From the NCBI GenBank assembly GCA_963851245.1, contig CAWKOH010000012.1:1-64000 (forward strand): a stretch of 64,000 nt of DNA, in the 5' to 3' direction. The notes under the pieces were generated by a model. The model was not told the origin of the DNA and searched no databases. It was given only the letters and a program-made list of their open reading frames with translations. Position 1 is the first letter of the stretch. Each line of letters starts with the position of its first letter. The position numbers and the translations under genes were made by a program. Shown here piece by piece: positions 42,938 to 51,706 of the stretch. Source of the DNA: CAWKOH01 sp963851245 (lineage in GTDB: Bacteria; Actinomycetota; Acidimicrobiia; Acidimicrobiales; Palsa-688).

Positions 42938-44221
42938 TCAGCGACGCCGGGACGCCATGTACTTGGCGCTGGCGTCGGCAAGAGCACGAAGCTCCGGATC
43001 CTTCGCAAGGAGGGGCTCGAACTTCTCTCTCGCCTTTTCCCGCTTGGCCGGGAAATACTCGGTCGGCCAGTAACCGGGATGCGGCCGATACCGCTTCAGG
43101 ACATTCCGGGCCACGGTCGCCTTGTGTACCTCGTCGACACCGTCGGCTATACCCATGGTCGGGGCCGACGCGTACATGGCTTGCAGGGGGGTGAGATCGG
43201 TCGTTCCCAGTGAGCCCAGGATGTGGAGGGCGTTGTAGGACACGTCTCGCAACACCTTGGCCATGGTGTACTTCACCGTCGCGATATCGGTGCGAGTGGC
43301 CTGGGTGCTGGAGTTGTCGATCTTCCATGCCGTTTCCAGCACCAGCAATCGCAGCATCCGGATGGCGGCGTAGGAATCCGCGATCCTCTCCTGCACCATC
43401 TGGTGTTCACCGATCATCTTGCCGTGCGACTCGCGGCTCAGGGCCCGTTCGCACATCATGTCGAAGGCCAGCTGGCACTGAGCGATGGTGCGCATGGCAT
43501 GATGGATGCGACCTCCGCCGAGGCGGCGTTGGGCCAGTACTTTGCCGCCGTCTTCGGGTCCCAGCAGGTGGTCCAAGGGAACTCTCACGTCGCGGTAGAT
43601 GATGTGATTGTGGTTGCGGGGTTCGGGCATGATCTCCACCCCGGGTGATTTTCGGGGGACGATGAACATGCCGTTGGTGCACATCACGAAGAGGATGTCC
43701 GCCACCCGGCCGGCGCTGGTAAACCACTTCTCACCGTTGATCACCCACTCGTCTCCGTCCCGCACGGCATGGGTGCGGAACAGGTTCGGGTCCGATCCGC
43801 CTTGCGGCTCGGTCATCGAGTAGGCCGACCAGATCTCCTGGTTCAGCATCGGCTTCAGCCAGCGCTCCTTCTGCGTAGCCGTGCCGTAGGCGGCCAGGAT
43901 CTCCATGTTGCCTGTGTCGGGGGCAGCCGCCCCGAACATCTGGGGCGCGGACGGGTACCGACCGATGATTTCGTTCAGCAACCCAAGCTTCAGCTGCCCG
44001 TAGCCCGGACCGCCCAGTTCCTCGTCGAGAAAGATGGCCCACAGGCCCTGGTCTTTGATCTGATCCTGCAGAGACTTGACCAGGGCCTTGATCTTCGGCT
44101 CCTTCGATCGCACCGCGTAAGGAAATATGTACCCGAGGGGCTCGATCTCCTCACGGCAGAACTCCTCCACCCAGTCCAGCTTCTTCTGGAACTCCGGTTC
44201 GGTCGAGAAGTCCCACGCCAT
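42938..44221 (-). CDS. Acyl-CoA dehydrogenase
   Basis: The 427-residue protein has the three-domain acyl-CoA dehydrogenase fold: an N-terminal helical domain with FLDEELGGPGYGQLKLGLLNEIIGR, the FAD-contact segment SAYSMTEPQGGSDPNLFRTHAVRDGDEWVINGEKWFTSAG, and the C-terminal helical domain with ILGSLGTTDLTPLQAMY and GIADGVDEVHKATVARNVLKRY. It oxidises an acyl-CoA to the enoyl-CoA; chain length cannot be given. A 17-base inverted repeat lies 33 bases upstream of the ATG, which suggests control by a TetR-type regulator encoded elsewhere. It is not in an operon. Confidence 0.93.
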   Translation of the reverse strand: MAWDFSTEPEFQKKLDWVEEFCREEIEPLGYIFPYAVRSKEPKIKALVKSLQDQIKDQGLWAIFLDEELGGPGYGQLKLGLLNEIIGRYPSAPQMFGAAAPDTGNMEILAAYGTATQKERWLKPMLNQEIWSAYSMTEPQGGSDPNLFRTHAVRDGDEWVINGEKWFTSAGRVADILFVMCTNGMFIVPRKSPGVEIMPEPRNHNHIIYRDVRVPLDHLLGPEDGGKVLAQRRLGGGRIHHAMRTIAQCQLAFDMMCERALSRESHGKMIGEHQMVQERIADSYAAIRMLRLLVLETAWKIDNSSTQATRTDIATVKYTMAKVLRDVSYNALHILGSLGTTDLTPLQAMYASAPTMGIADGVDEVHKATVARNVLKRYRPHPGYWPTEYFPAKREKAREKFEPLLAKDPELRALADASAKYMASRRR

Positions 44222-44253
44222 CGTTCATCACCTCGATTGCTCGGCGTCCAGTT

Positions 44254-44270
44254 ATCCTGGTAGCCAGGAT
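44254..44270. promoter_or_regulatory. Operator-like palindrome upstream of acyl-CoA dehydrogenase
   Basis: ATCCTGG-TAG-CCAGGAT is a perfect inverted repeat with seven-base arms. It lies 33 bases before the acyl-CoA dehydrogenase start codon (minus strand). TetR-family fatty-acid regulators bind sites of this shape, but no such regulator is encoded nearby. Confidence 0.55.
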
Positions 44271-44818
44271 GCCAGATAGTGGAACCGGGGGAGAAGCGCG
44301 CTCTGGCCCACACCATGCACCAGGCGGGAAGGGGAGCGTACTGTCGGGTCTTCAATCGTTGGCTCCCGAACGGAGGCCCTACCGTCACCACGCCCCCCTG
44401 CCGTAGTCACCCGCTTACGACACCTGTTCCTCGCAGTCTCGGCACTGGGCGGACTGGGCGAGCTGCATTGTCGAAAGCTGGCCCGACGATCTCGCGGCAG
44501 CACAGCCAGACCGGCAGACCCTCCAGACGCACGCGACGATCACCAGCACGCACGCCCGAAGAGCCTGATCCGCTACACCAACAAACCCTTGGACGCTTCC
44601 CGCACGACTACGGCGAGTTCACCGGTTCCGGCCCGTCCAATACCGCCACCCGGAACATCAGCTCTTCAGGCATGGTCCGGCGAGATGACCCAATCAGACG
44701 GCTCGGTGCCCGCCGGTCACCGGCTCGACATCGAGGCCGAATACTTCGCTCTGAGAGGACTTCACCCCTGCCGTGCCCGAGGACAGAATGTCCGCTGATC
44801 TGTGCGCAAGTGGGATTC
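44271..44818. other. Intergenic region, nothing recognised
   Basis: About 550 bases between the operator-like palindrome and the end of the kinase-like gene. A plus-strand frame (44279-44827) is open, but it is rich in Arg, Pro, Ser and Thr without domain features, and I do not call it. No RNA gene or hairpin of note. Confidence 0.45.
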
Positions 44819-45445
44819 TCAAGCTGAGCGTCCGCCCGGAGGCTCGCTGTGATCGTCGGGCGGATCGATTCCAAACGTGACCGCGAGTCTGTCCATGTCA
44901 TCCATCTCGTCAGTTGGGTCCAGGAGGTAGCGGCCGTCGCCGAGGCCTTTGCGGATCGTCGCGACCGTTGCGTCGATGTCCTGACTCGACGAGTCCAACA
45001 CGTGGGCCTCGAAGCTACCGAGATCCTCGAAGGCGTCGAATACCTTCCTGACTGGATCAGGATCAACAAGGTCGTCTGATCCCCGGCGGTGCATGGCCCG
45101 CCTGAGGGTAACCTGCCGTGATGGCCTCAGGACGAGGTAGTGAGTAGGACTGCTGGCGCCGGCCACCTGCCGCCAATGCGGCAAGAACCAGGGGCCAATG
45201 ATCCCGTCGACGAAGACGTCGTAGTCTCCGTCGGCGAACTGGACGGCGGCCGAAGCTATCGCGCTGATGACTGTGCCGTTCTGGCGGCTGGTCCCTGGCA
45301 TCCATGGCGGCACGTACCCAGCGACGATCCAGCGGAAGACCTGGTCCCCAACAAGGTGAACGCCTAGTCGACTCGACGCCGCCAAACGCGAAGCGACGGT
45401 CGTCTTACCCGCTCCCGGCGGGCCAGTTACGATGGTGATGGGCAT
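44819..45445 (-). CDS. P-loop ATPase, small-molecule kinase-like
   Basis: The 208-residue protein begins MPITIVTGPPGAGKTTVASRLA, a Walker A motif directly at the N-terminus, as in shikimate/gluconate-kinase-like and AAA_33 proteins. It continues with HLVGDQVFRWIVAGYVPPW (substrate loop), YDVFVDGIIGPWFLPHW (Walker B-like strand), HYLVLRPSRQVTLRRAMHRRG and a lid region. It probably phosphorylates a small molecule; substrate is unknown. I use the ATG at 45445 because it precedes the P-loop directly. Confidence 0.85.
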   Translation of the reverse strand: MPITIVTGPPGAGKTTVASRLAASSRLGVHLVGDQVFRWIVAGYVPPWMPGTSRQNGTVISAIASAAVQFADGDYDVFVDGIIGPWFLPHWRQVAGASSPTHYLVLRPSRQVTLRRAMHRRGSDDLVDPDPVRKVFDAFEDLGSFEAHVLDSSSQDIDATVATIRKGLGDGRYLLDPTDEMDDMDRLAVTFGIDPPDDHSEPPGGRSA

Positions 45446-45790
45446 AGTTCTCCTGGTACTCGACGAGTTGATTTGACTCGGAGTGCTCAGACGGCCACAA
45501 CCTGATCGTAGCGCGGCGCTGAAGCCAGAAATCCTGATCAGCGTAGCTTTCGCCCACACGGCGGTTAGCTCACAGCGACCGACATATCGACGTCCTCTCC
45601 GGCCGCTGAGGCGGTCCGGTCTGCCGGGACTCCCACATCGCCGATCAATTCATTTCGGTCGCCCCGCTACCGGATGACCGGCTGGCCGGAGCTCCTGACC
45701 GAATGATCTGTACACCGTTGGAACTGCGAAGACGAGCAGCGGGCCCACTAGGTGTCGTAGATGGGTAGCCAGGACTCGGCCGCCTGGAGC
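45446..45790. other. Intergenic region, nothing recognised
   Basis: About 345 bases with only short frames. No gene, RNA or repeat is supported. Confidence 0.45.
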
Positions 45791-46150
45791 TCAATGCATT
45801 GGCGAGCCGAACCGGATGACGTTGCCGTCGAGATCAACGAGTGCACCTTCGTGCTGTCCCCAGTCGGTGTCCTCGGGGCCATGCACCTCAGCGCCGGCGG
45901 CTCGCCACTCCGCGGCGAGTTGATCCGCGTTGTCAACGTACAGGTACGCGGTAGTTCGCGTCCACTCAACACCGGCAGGAAGCGATCCGGGGTGGAACTC
46001 GACGCCGTCGCGCGTCGCGAACCCGTAGATGCCTTCATCGTACGAGCGCGTACGGTACCCCAGAGTCTCGTAGTACTCGAGAGCGGCACCGACGTCGCGT
46101 ACGCCGAATATCGGCGCCACCCGCTCGAACATGGTCGTCACGATAGTCAT
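45791..46150 (-). CDS. VOC-fold (glyoxalase/bleomycin-resistance-like) protein
   Basis: The 119-residue protein has one complete VOC domain in two beta-alpha-beta-beta-beta modules: APIFGVRDVGAALEYYETLGYRTRS, YGFATRDGVEFHPGS, TTAYLYVDNADQLAAEWRAAGAEVHGPEDTDWGQHEGALVDLDGNVIRFGSP. The pattern is that of the bleomycin-resistance-like group; the role may be binding of a hydrophobic compound rather than catalysis. I choose the ATG at 46150; the frame continues upstream as a shadow. Confidence 0.87.
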   Translation of the reverse strand: MTIVTTMFERVAPIFGVRDVGAALEYYETLGYRTRSYDEGIYGFATRDGVEFHPGSLPAGVEWTRTTAYLYVDNADQLAAEWRAAGAEVHGPEDTDWGQHEGALVDLDGNVIRFGSPMH

Positions 46151-46496
46151 GCCGACCGCGCGAAGTTCGCTCGCCACGACGTGATCGACGAGTGCCGGCT
46201 CTACGTCCACCCCATCGTGAGGGGGCGTGGTAGGCCGATGCGAGAGGGTACGGGCCCGGGGATAGGCGCAGAGCGAGCTGCCGAATCGGATCGGCCGGGT
46301 CGCGGGGTGGTGAGTTTCTCTCAGGCGTCTCCGGTGGTGATTATGTGCGCCGGACGACGCCGCTGGAGGCTTGAACGAGGGAACCCAATCGTCAGAGCCG
46401 CCCGTCCGCCACCCCTGGGTCAAGCGGGTGGCGGACGGGCGGAATGCGAACTAAGTCAGATCACGGATGCTCACTGTCCGGGTCCGGCGGGGGTCA
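46151..46496. other. Intergenic region holding a long hairpin
   Basis: About 346 bases without a gene. It contains the strong 17-base stem described separately at 46398-46442, and nothing else that I recognise. Confidence 0.5.
46398..46442 (-). terminator. Perfect 17-base-pair hairpin, probable terminator
   Basis: Arms 46398-46414 (CCGCCCGTCCGCCACCC) and 46426-46442 are exact reverse complements around an 11-base loop. It lies 55 bases behind the stop of the secreted protein gene (minus strand). It lacks a T-run, so it is a GC-only terminator or an RNA-stabilising end. Confidence 0.65.
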
Positions 46497-47390
46497 TTAG
46501 GAGGATGCCGATGGGGGAACGTCGGTCAGATGAGCGCACTGGCCGATTGCATGGCCGCCGACGACGTTGTGCTCGGTGCCAAAACCTCCGGACACGTATG
46601 GGCCGAGTCCCCAGCAGACGAGGTTCCGCCCGACCTGGTTGCTAGCGACGAAGATGGTCGGCATCGGGTCGTTGTTCGGGGGGAGCCCGTCGGTGATGTG
46701 GACGTTGAACAGGATCACGTTGCCACCGACCTTGTTGACGATCACGCCGACCCAGATAGGTGTCATGTCACCCACAATGAGGTTGCCGCCGATCGTGTTG
46801 GTCTTGATCGCCCAGGGAATCGCCGTCGCCCGGGCGGTGACGGAGGCTGTACCTTTCGATCCGATCAGCGTGACGTTCCTTTTGACCGTGATTCCATTCA
46901 GCAGAACGGCGTTCGCGTCCCAGGCGGTGACGTTCCCGTCGACCTTGATGCTGGAGCTGAAGGTGGTTGGGTTGCCGTTTGCGTCGACACACGGATGTCC
47001 TGTCGTGCTTGTCGGCGTTGGGTTAGGCAGGCAGCCCAGGCCGAGAAGCGAGCCCGGACCGGCCGTGACGTCGTGTCCGACGGTGATCGTCGACGGGTAG
47101 CTTTGCGCGTCGAGCACAGCACCAGCAGCGACATTCACGTCGCCGACCACAGTGATCACAGCATCCGGCGCCGTTTGGCACGCGCCCCTAACCGTGATGC
47201 TGGCGTAGATCCCCGACGGGATGGGGACGAAGGTCCCTGTCTGGAAATCACCACCGCGGCACGTGTACGCCGCCGGCCACCCCCTGGACGGGTGTGCGCT
47301 AGCGACAGCTGTAGTACCCACCAATCCAGTAACCACCGCCCCAGACGACGCCACAATCATGGCCGCGCCGAATAAGCTACGAACCTTCAT
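46497..47390 (-). CDS. Secreted repetitive beta-solenoid-like protein
   Basis: The 297-residue protein has a clear signal peptide (KVRSLFGAAMIVASSGAVVTGLVGTTAVASAHP) with cleavage near ASA-HP. The mature part contains repeated short strands of the form I/V-x-V-x-G-x-V/L (ITVVGDVNVAAGAVLDAQ, STITVGHDVTAGPGSLLG, SIKVDGNVTAWDANAVLLNGITVKRNVTLIG, TNTIGGNLIVGD, VNKVGGNVILFNV, NQVGRNLVCWG), typical of a right-handed beta-helix. Six cysteines suggest disulfides. A strong ribosome binding site (GGAAGGGG) precedes the ATG at 47390. The likely place is the cell surface or medium; ligand unknown. Confidence 0.82.
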   Translation of the reverse strand: MKVRSLFGAAMIVASSGAVVTGLVGTTAVASAHPSRGWPAAYTCRGGDFQTGTFVPIPSGIYASITVRGACQTAPDAVITVVGDVNVAAGAVLDAQSYPSTITVGHDVTAGPGSLLGLGCLPNPTPTSTTGHPCVDANGNPTTFSSSIKVDGNVTAWDANAVLLNGITVKRNVTLIGSKGTASVTARATAIPWAIKTNTIGGNLIVGDMTPIWVGVIVNKVGGNVILFNVHITDGLPPNNDPMPTIFVASNQVGRNLVCWGLGPYVSGGFGTEHNVVGGHAIGQCAHLTDVPPSASS

Positions 47391-47918
47391 AGTTCCCCTT
47401 CCTTGGGTTGTGTAAGCCCCGAAGCCCCTTATGCCACCAAGGCCCGAGCGCACTCTAGCCTCATCTCTTCGTCGGGGACAAGGCCGTATTCGTCCCGAGA
47501 AGATTCTGGAGCAATGGGCCCCTACCACCGGGGTACGCGGGATACCCAATCCTGGTCTGCAAACTGAGCGCTAACCACCGCAAGCGAACCCGAATATCCC
47601 ATCTGCGTGCGGCCGATCGGTGGAACACGCCAGACTCAGGCAGCGCATAGCAGACGGCTCCGTCCTCACCCGACTCATCACCGAGGGCTGTGCATTTCTC
47701 GGAAAGGCCCCCAGCGGCCCAGGCCGATGCTCCTACCACGGCAAGCTCCAATGGGAGGACAAGTCCATCAAAAGCCAGACCCGAAAACCAGCTGGCAGAA
47801 TATTCGCGAGCGACCCCATCGGACCTCTAAACGCTACGGCCAAGACCATCGCGCCTAGGGGGATTATCAATCAGAATATTCTGTGCTCACCAAATGCTAA
47901 TCCCTACGGAGCGGCGGG
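47391..47918. other. Intergenic region, doubtful short frame
   Basis: About 530 bases. A plus-strand frame (GTG near 47620 to 47955) encodes a peptide with an LITEGCAFLGKAPSGPGRCSYHGKLQWEDKS segment; it could be a remnant, but it lies partly over the end of the minus-strand gene at 47919 and is not recognised. The section 47750-47910 is visibly less GC-rich than the window average. Confidence 0.4.
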
Positions 47919-48578
47919 CTACTGGCCGGTCAGGCGGCGTCGCAGCTCTACGTAGACCTCGGTGCCGGCGATTTCCTCCAACTCGGCTCTGAGCGAGTCG
48001 ATCACCTGATGTTCACCCACGTAGGCCAACGAACCCTCAGTGCAGCACCACGCCATCGTCTGGCCTTCTGCCCCCCAGTCGCGTCGCGTCCAGCGGCGTA
48101 CGGTCGCTACTTCGGTATCGTCGGCACCCGCCTCCCAGTCCACCTTGATGGGCAGCTGCCAGCACACTGACGGCTTCCATTCAGTCGGTGACTCGCCCGC
48201 TTCGATAGCGGCCAGGTGCAGTGCGCAGCCCGTCCCGCCGACGAACCCGGGGCGGTTGAGGAAGATACAAGCCCCATCAACCACGCGGGTGTGGGTACGG
48301 GTGCCATCACTGAAGATGCCACCCTCGGCCGCCTCGGCGTGACGCTCGAAGCGGACCGGGTCCAAAGTGGCCGCCAGGGCGGCGATCAACCGGGCTTCGT
48401 CGGTATCGTCTAGGTCGGCACCGATCGAGCAGCACCCCAAGCCGAGGTGCGCCGCCGGCTCGGGGCCGATGCCGTGGCAACCTCGACCCCACAGACAAGT
48501 CCACCTCGAGGTCAGGAACTCCCGATCGAAGCGCCAGACCGTCTCACTGTCGTGGATCTCCTCGGTAGCCGGGTCCAT
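47919..48578 (-). CDS. Conserved Cys-rich hypothetical protein
   Basis: The 219-residue protein has an N-terminal cysteine cluster (RWTCLWGRGCHGIGPEPAAHLGLGCCSIGADL), a middle ACIFLNRPGFVGGTGCALHLAAIEAGESPTEWKPSVCWQLPIK segment and WCCTEGSLAYVGE near the end. The cysteine spacing suggests a metal or iron-sulfur cluster site, similar to DUF3109/YkgJ-like proteins in which C-x-x-C-type clusters and a GCALH motif recur. I am not certain of the family. It is single and divergent from the HTH protein at 48751. Confidence 0.72.
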   Translation of the reverse strand: MDPATEEIHDSETVWRFDREFLTSRWTCLWGRGCHGIGPEPAAHLGLGCCSIGADLDDTDEARLIAALAATLDPVRFERHAEAAEGGIFSDGTRTHTRVVDGACIFLNRPGFVGGTGCALHLAAIEAGESPTEWKPSVCWQLPIKVDWEAGADDTEVATVRRWTRRDWGAEGQTMAWCCTEGSLAYVGEHQVIDSLRAELEEIAGTEVYVELRRRLTGQ

Positions 48579-48696
48579 TCAACGAGCCTATGGCGGCCCA
48601 CCGACTGGCGCGTCGTCGAGCGATGTGCACCGCGGTCGCCCTTTCGACTCCACAAATTCCAGCGCCCTGCCGAATCCGTCGCGCCCGTCGCATATT

Positions 48697-48713
48697 TCTT
48701 GACGATGTCAAGA
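48697..48713. promoter_or_regulatory. Palindrome overlapping a sigma-70-like promoter
   Basis: TCTTGAC-GAT-GTCAAGA is a perfect inverted repeat with seven-base arms. It contains TTGACG (48699-48704), a -35 hexamer followed after 16 bases by TAGTGT (48721-48726) as a -10 candidate. The next start codon is at 48751. A protein bound here would block the promoter, and the HTH protein encoded downstream is the obvious candidate. Confidence 0.6.
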
Positions 48714-48750
48714 GTTGTGGTAGTGTCGCGGTCACACGAAGGGATTCCTG

Positions 48751-49266
48751 ATGATGAAATGGACCTGCACGGTGGAGGCGGTCAATGACACCTATACGGG
48801 CGATGTCCAAGACTTGTCGGAAAGGGTTCTCGCCCGGCTTGGCAATCAGCACGGGTCCGTCGCTTTCGGCGACCGACGCATCATGGCCAGCTTTACAGTC
48901 GACGCCCGCCTAGTTCTGCAGGCGACTGAGACGGCTCAGAAGGCGTGGAACAAGGCGTTGGACGACGAGTTGGCGTGGTCCATCGTGTCTGTGTCGGCCC
49001 GGCGTGCCGACCAGCCCGATGACCTGCCAGGGTTACCCCAGCTGCTCGGGGTAGCGGAGGTGGCTAAACGGTTGGACGTATCCAAGCAGCGCGCCACCGA
49101 ACTGGCCCGCACCCACCGGTTGTTCCCACCGCCGCTCGCGGAGTTAGCCTCCGGGCCAGTGTGGACCGCATGGCAGATCGGTTCATTCCAACGATCTTGG
49201 ACCCGCAAGCCGGGCCGGCCCCCTGGGTTGACTGCCCCGGAGACCGAACCTCAACCTCTGACTTAA
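48751..49266 (+). CDS. Helix-turn-helix DNA-binding protein
   Basis: The 171-residue protein has an N-terminal half with an alpha-beta pattern (TCTVEAVNDTYTGDVQDLSERVLARLG...DRRIMASFTVDARLVLQATETAQKAWNKAL) and a C-terminal MerR/excisionase-like HTH (LLGVAEVAKRLDVSKQRATELARTHRLFPPPLAELASGPVWTAWQIGSFQRSW). The last part, with W-x-W-x-I-x-x-F, resembles the wing of actinobacterial AlpA-like regulators. The ATG at 48751 follows a promoter with a palindrome over the -35 box, so autoregulation is likely. Confidence 0.78.
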   Translation: MMKWTCTVEAVNDTYTGDVQDLSERVLARLGNQHGSVAFGDRRIMASFTVDARLVLQATETAQKAWNKALDDELAWSIVSVSARRADQPDDLPGLPQLLGVAEVAKRLDVSKQRATELARTHRLFPPPLAELASGPVWTAWQIGSFQRSWTRKPGRPPGLTAPETEPQPLT

Positions 49267-49440
49267 TCGCTCGCAGCACCGGCGAAACCCTCCGCCCCTC
49301 TGCGCCCCGGCGACGGCCTCTGGCCCCAAAGAGCGGGCCCTCGGGAACGAATATCGCGGCTGTCCCATGAGGGGTTGTGAGAACGGTAGCGCCGCGTTAT
49401 TGCGCTGACCTCGGCCGGGTGGCTCCGTAGCCTTAGGCAG

Positions 49441-50280
49441 GTGCAGAGTGACCCGGATCGCAGGCTCGTGGGCGGCGCAGACCCGGTTCCGCCGGCGAGG
49501 TCGGACGAGGGAGACATCCGGCGGTGGGACGCTGACCCGGAACGGCAGGCCACGACCATCGCGCCTGACGCTCAGCTGGCCGATGCCGCCGAGATCGCCG
49601 AATGGCCGGTCAGCAGGTTGACCTCCTGGACGCAGAGGCAAGGCCGAGGTCCGGCCGTGCGGGACCTGGTCCTCGACGACTTCGATGCCTACCTGCGCAT
49701 ACTCCTCCCGATCTTCGAGCCCCGCGGTGACAAGGCGCACCTAGAGCAGCTCAGGACCTGGCACGAGACAGCCGCCAGAAACGGACGCCAACGGCATCGC
49801 CTGATGGACTTGGTCGGTATTGGCCCCGACCATGACGATGGTCTCCACGGCGGCACCCAGGTGCCCCAAACCCTGGCGGTGACACAAGCGGTCGCGCTGC
49901 TCTCAATCCTCGAAGGACATACGAAGTCGGCCCATTCGTGGTTCGTGCTCTGGTACGGCGACTACCACGTAAGCGCCGTCATTCCCGAACAGTCACTGAT
50001 CGAGATCGACCAAGGTCCCTCCTCCCCATACTGCGTGTTCAACGGACTGCACCGGGTGTGGAAGGACTTGTGGAGCTACCCGAGATGGTGGTGGCCCGAA
50101 GACCGATCATGGTGCTGGCAGACCGGCCTCGACCTAGACATGACCAACTGCGCCTGCCTCGGCACCTCCAACGACGGCGCGGAAGAGATCTTCGCCAGCA
50201 CGGTGATCGAAGCCGTGGTCGCCCACCCAGACGATCCCGTCTTCGGCATGGACACCATCGACGGACAACGACCCGGATAG
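49441..50280 (+). CDS. Hypothetical protein, tryptophan-rich C-terminal half
   Basis: The 279-residue product (GTG at 49441) has a helical middle (DLVLDDFDAYLRILLPIFEP, HLEQLRTWHETAARNG) and a C-terminal half with LWYGDYHVSAVIPEQSLIEIDQGPSSPYCVFNGLHRVWKDLW followed by WWWPEDRSWCWQTGLDLDMTNCACLGTSNDGAEEI. Actinobacterial proteins with a similar Trp-rich P-x-D-R-S-W block exist, usually without assigned function and sometimes next to toxin or regulator genes. No catalytic motif is visible. It follows the HTH gene by 174 bases on the same strand. Confidence 0.68.
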   Translation: MQSDPDRRLVGGADPVPPARSDEGDIRRWDADPERQATTIAPDAQLADAAEIAEWPVSRLTSWTQRQGRGPAVRDLVLDDFDAYLRILLPIFEPRGDKAHLEQLRTWHETAARNGRQRHRLMDLVGIGPDHDDGLHGGTQVPQTLAVTQAVALLSILEGHTKSAHSWFVLWYGDYHVSAVIPEQSLIEIDQGPSSPYCVFNGLHRVWKDLWSYPRWWWPEDRSWCWQTGLDLDMTNCACLGTSNDGAEEIFASTVIEAVVAHPDDPVFGMDTIDGQRPG

Positions 50281-50416
50281 ATGCCAGATGGCCGAATATC
50301 GCGTTCCTTGACGCCTGGTGCCGTGATCCGACTGGGCGTCGTTATGTATCGCCGAATCAGCCTGTCTGAACCGAGCCCTCGGGATCGGGACGGAACCAGG
50401 TTCTACCGAGCGGTCC

Positions 50417-51340
50417 TCATCCGCCTTCGGTGATGCGGATGATCGTCTTGCCCGGGGTGCGTCGGTCGGGAGCGAAAGCAGCAGGTGCTTCGGCGAGCGG
50501 CCGTACCGCCCCGACGACCGGCTTGAGCCGTCCGTCCCTGAGACGCAGGGCGAGGTCCGCGAGCCGGGAACGGTCGGGTTCGACGACGAAGAAGATAGCG
50601 CGCCCGTCCTTGGGCTGGACCGTAGGCGTCCTGGCGATGGTGACGAGCGTCCCGCCAGGGCGCACCAGTGCAGTCGAGCGCTCGAGAATCTCACCGCCGA
50701 TCACGTCGAAGACCACGTCAACCTGGCCGGCGTCCTCCAGCTTGTCGGCCTGCAGGTCCAAGAAGGCGTGAACTCCCAAACCGAGGGCGGTGTCGCGGTC
50801 TGAGGCCCGGCCGGTCCCGATCACTACGGCTCCCATCTCGTGCGCCAGTTGCACGGCGATTGAACCGACACCGCCCGCGGCGCCGTGAACCAGGACGGTC
50901 TGGCCCGTCGTGAGGCGAGCGTGGTCGATCAGCGCCTGCGATGCGGTCAGCCCGGAGATCGGCACAGCGGCGGCCATGACGTGGTCGACGTCAGCAGGAA
51001 GGGGAGCGAGGTTGCGGGCCTCCACCGCGCTGTACTCGGCCAGGGAACCGTTACGGAACCAGTCGATCAGTCCGAACACCCGCTGGCCGACGGTGAGGCC
51101 GGTGGTCCCGTACCCCAACTCGACAACAACACCTGACAGCTCGTGGCCGGGCACGCTCGGCGTCCGGTCGCGCCCAGCACGGTCGACCCATGTCCCCGAC
51201 CAGTCCAGCTCGCCGGGGGTGAACCCCCCGGCATGGACCCGCACAACGACATCGTTCTGGCCGGCGTGGGGGTGGGGCAGGTCTGACAGGGCGAGTCCAC
51301 CGACGCCCGCATCACGGTCTCGAACGGTGATGGCTTGCAT
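50417..51340 (-). CDS. Zinc-independent quinone oxidoreductase (MDR family)
   Basis: The 307-residue protein has the medium-chain dehydrogenase/reductase fold: an N-terminal GroES-like domain (HPHAGQNDVVVRVHAGGFTPGELDW; PSVPGHELSGVVVELG) and a Rossmann NADPH-binding domain with VLVHGAAGGVGSIAVQLAHEMGAVVIGTGR. The usual zinc-binding cysteines are absent, as in QOR/zeta-crystallin types. It reduces quinones or enones with NADPH. I use the ATG at 51340, with AAAGGT upstream. It is a single-gene unit. Confidence 0.92.
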   Translation of the reverse strand: MQAITVRDRDAGVGGLALSDLPHPHAGQNDVVVRVHAGGFTPGELDWSGTWVDRAGRDRTPSVPGHELSGVVVELGYGTTGLTVGQRVFGLIDWFRNGSLAEYSAVEARNLAPLPADVDHVMAAAVPISGLTASQALIDHARLTTGQTVLVHGAAGGVGSIAVQLAHEMGAVVIGTGRASDRDTALGLGVHAFLDLQADKLEDAGQVDVVFDVIGGEILERSTALVRPGGTLVTIARTPTVQPKDGRAIFFVVEPDRSRLADLALRLRDGRLKPVVGAVRPLAEAPAAFAPDRRTPGKTIIRITEGG

Positions 51341-51706
51341 GACAGTACCTTTCTCACGACGCCCAGATTCTCTCATCTGCGCTCGCTCGGTCTTGGCATC
51401 ACGCAAAACCGGAAGCCATCCATCTCGACGGGGATGGAAGTGGCCTGAGTCAGCCGACCCCAGGAGCGCCTATCGCCGACTCGAAGCGAGTAGACCAGCG
51501 CACCCCGAGGGCGGCGAGATTCATCTGGCGTTCATGTTGAGGTCCGAGAAGGGGCCCAGGAGGGCCCTGGTCGCTCTGAGATGCCCGAACTTCCGTTCCA
51601 TTTGCCGGGACGACTGCGGGCCCGCCGAGGGGCCGCCCGAACGCCGATTCCCGAGCGGGTCGCGGAAGGGCGTAGAGGACCGTTGCCGAGCACAAGACGG
51701 AGCATT
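51341..51706. other. Intergenic region, nothing recognised
   Basis: About 366 bases between the quinone oxidoreductase and the next small gene. Short frames only; no RNA gene or hairpin is supported. Confidence 0.45.

Noticed and set aside
44279..44827. 182-codon plus-strand frame after the acyl-CoA dehydrogenase promoter
   Set aside because: Low-complexity Arg/Pro/Ser/Thr composition and overlap with the end of the kinase-like gene.
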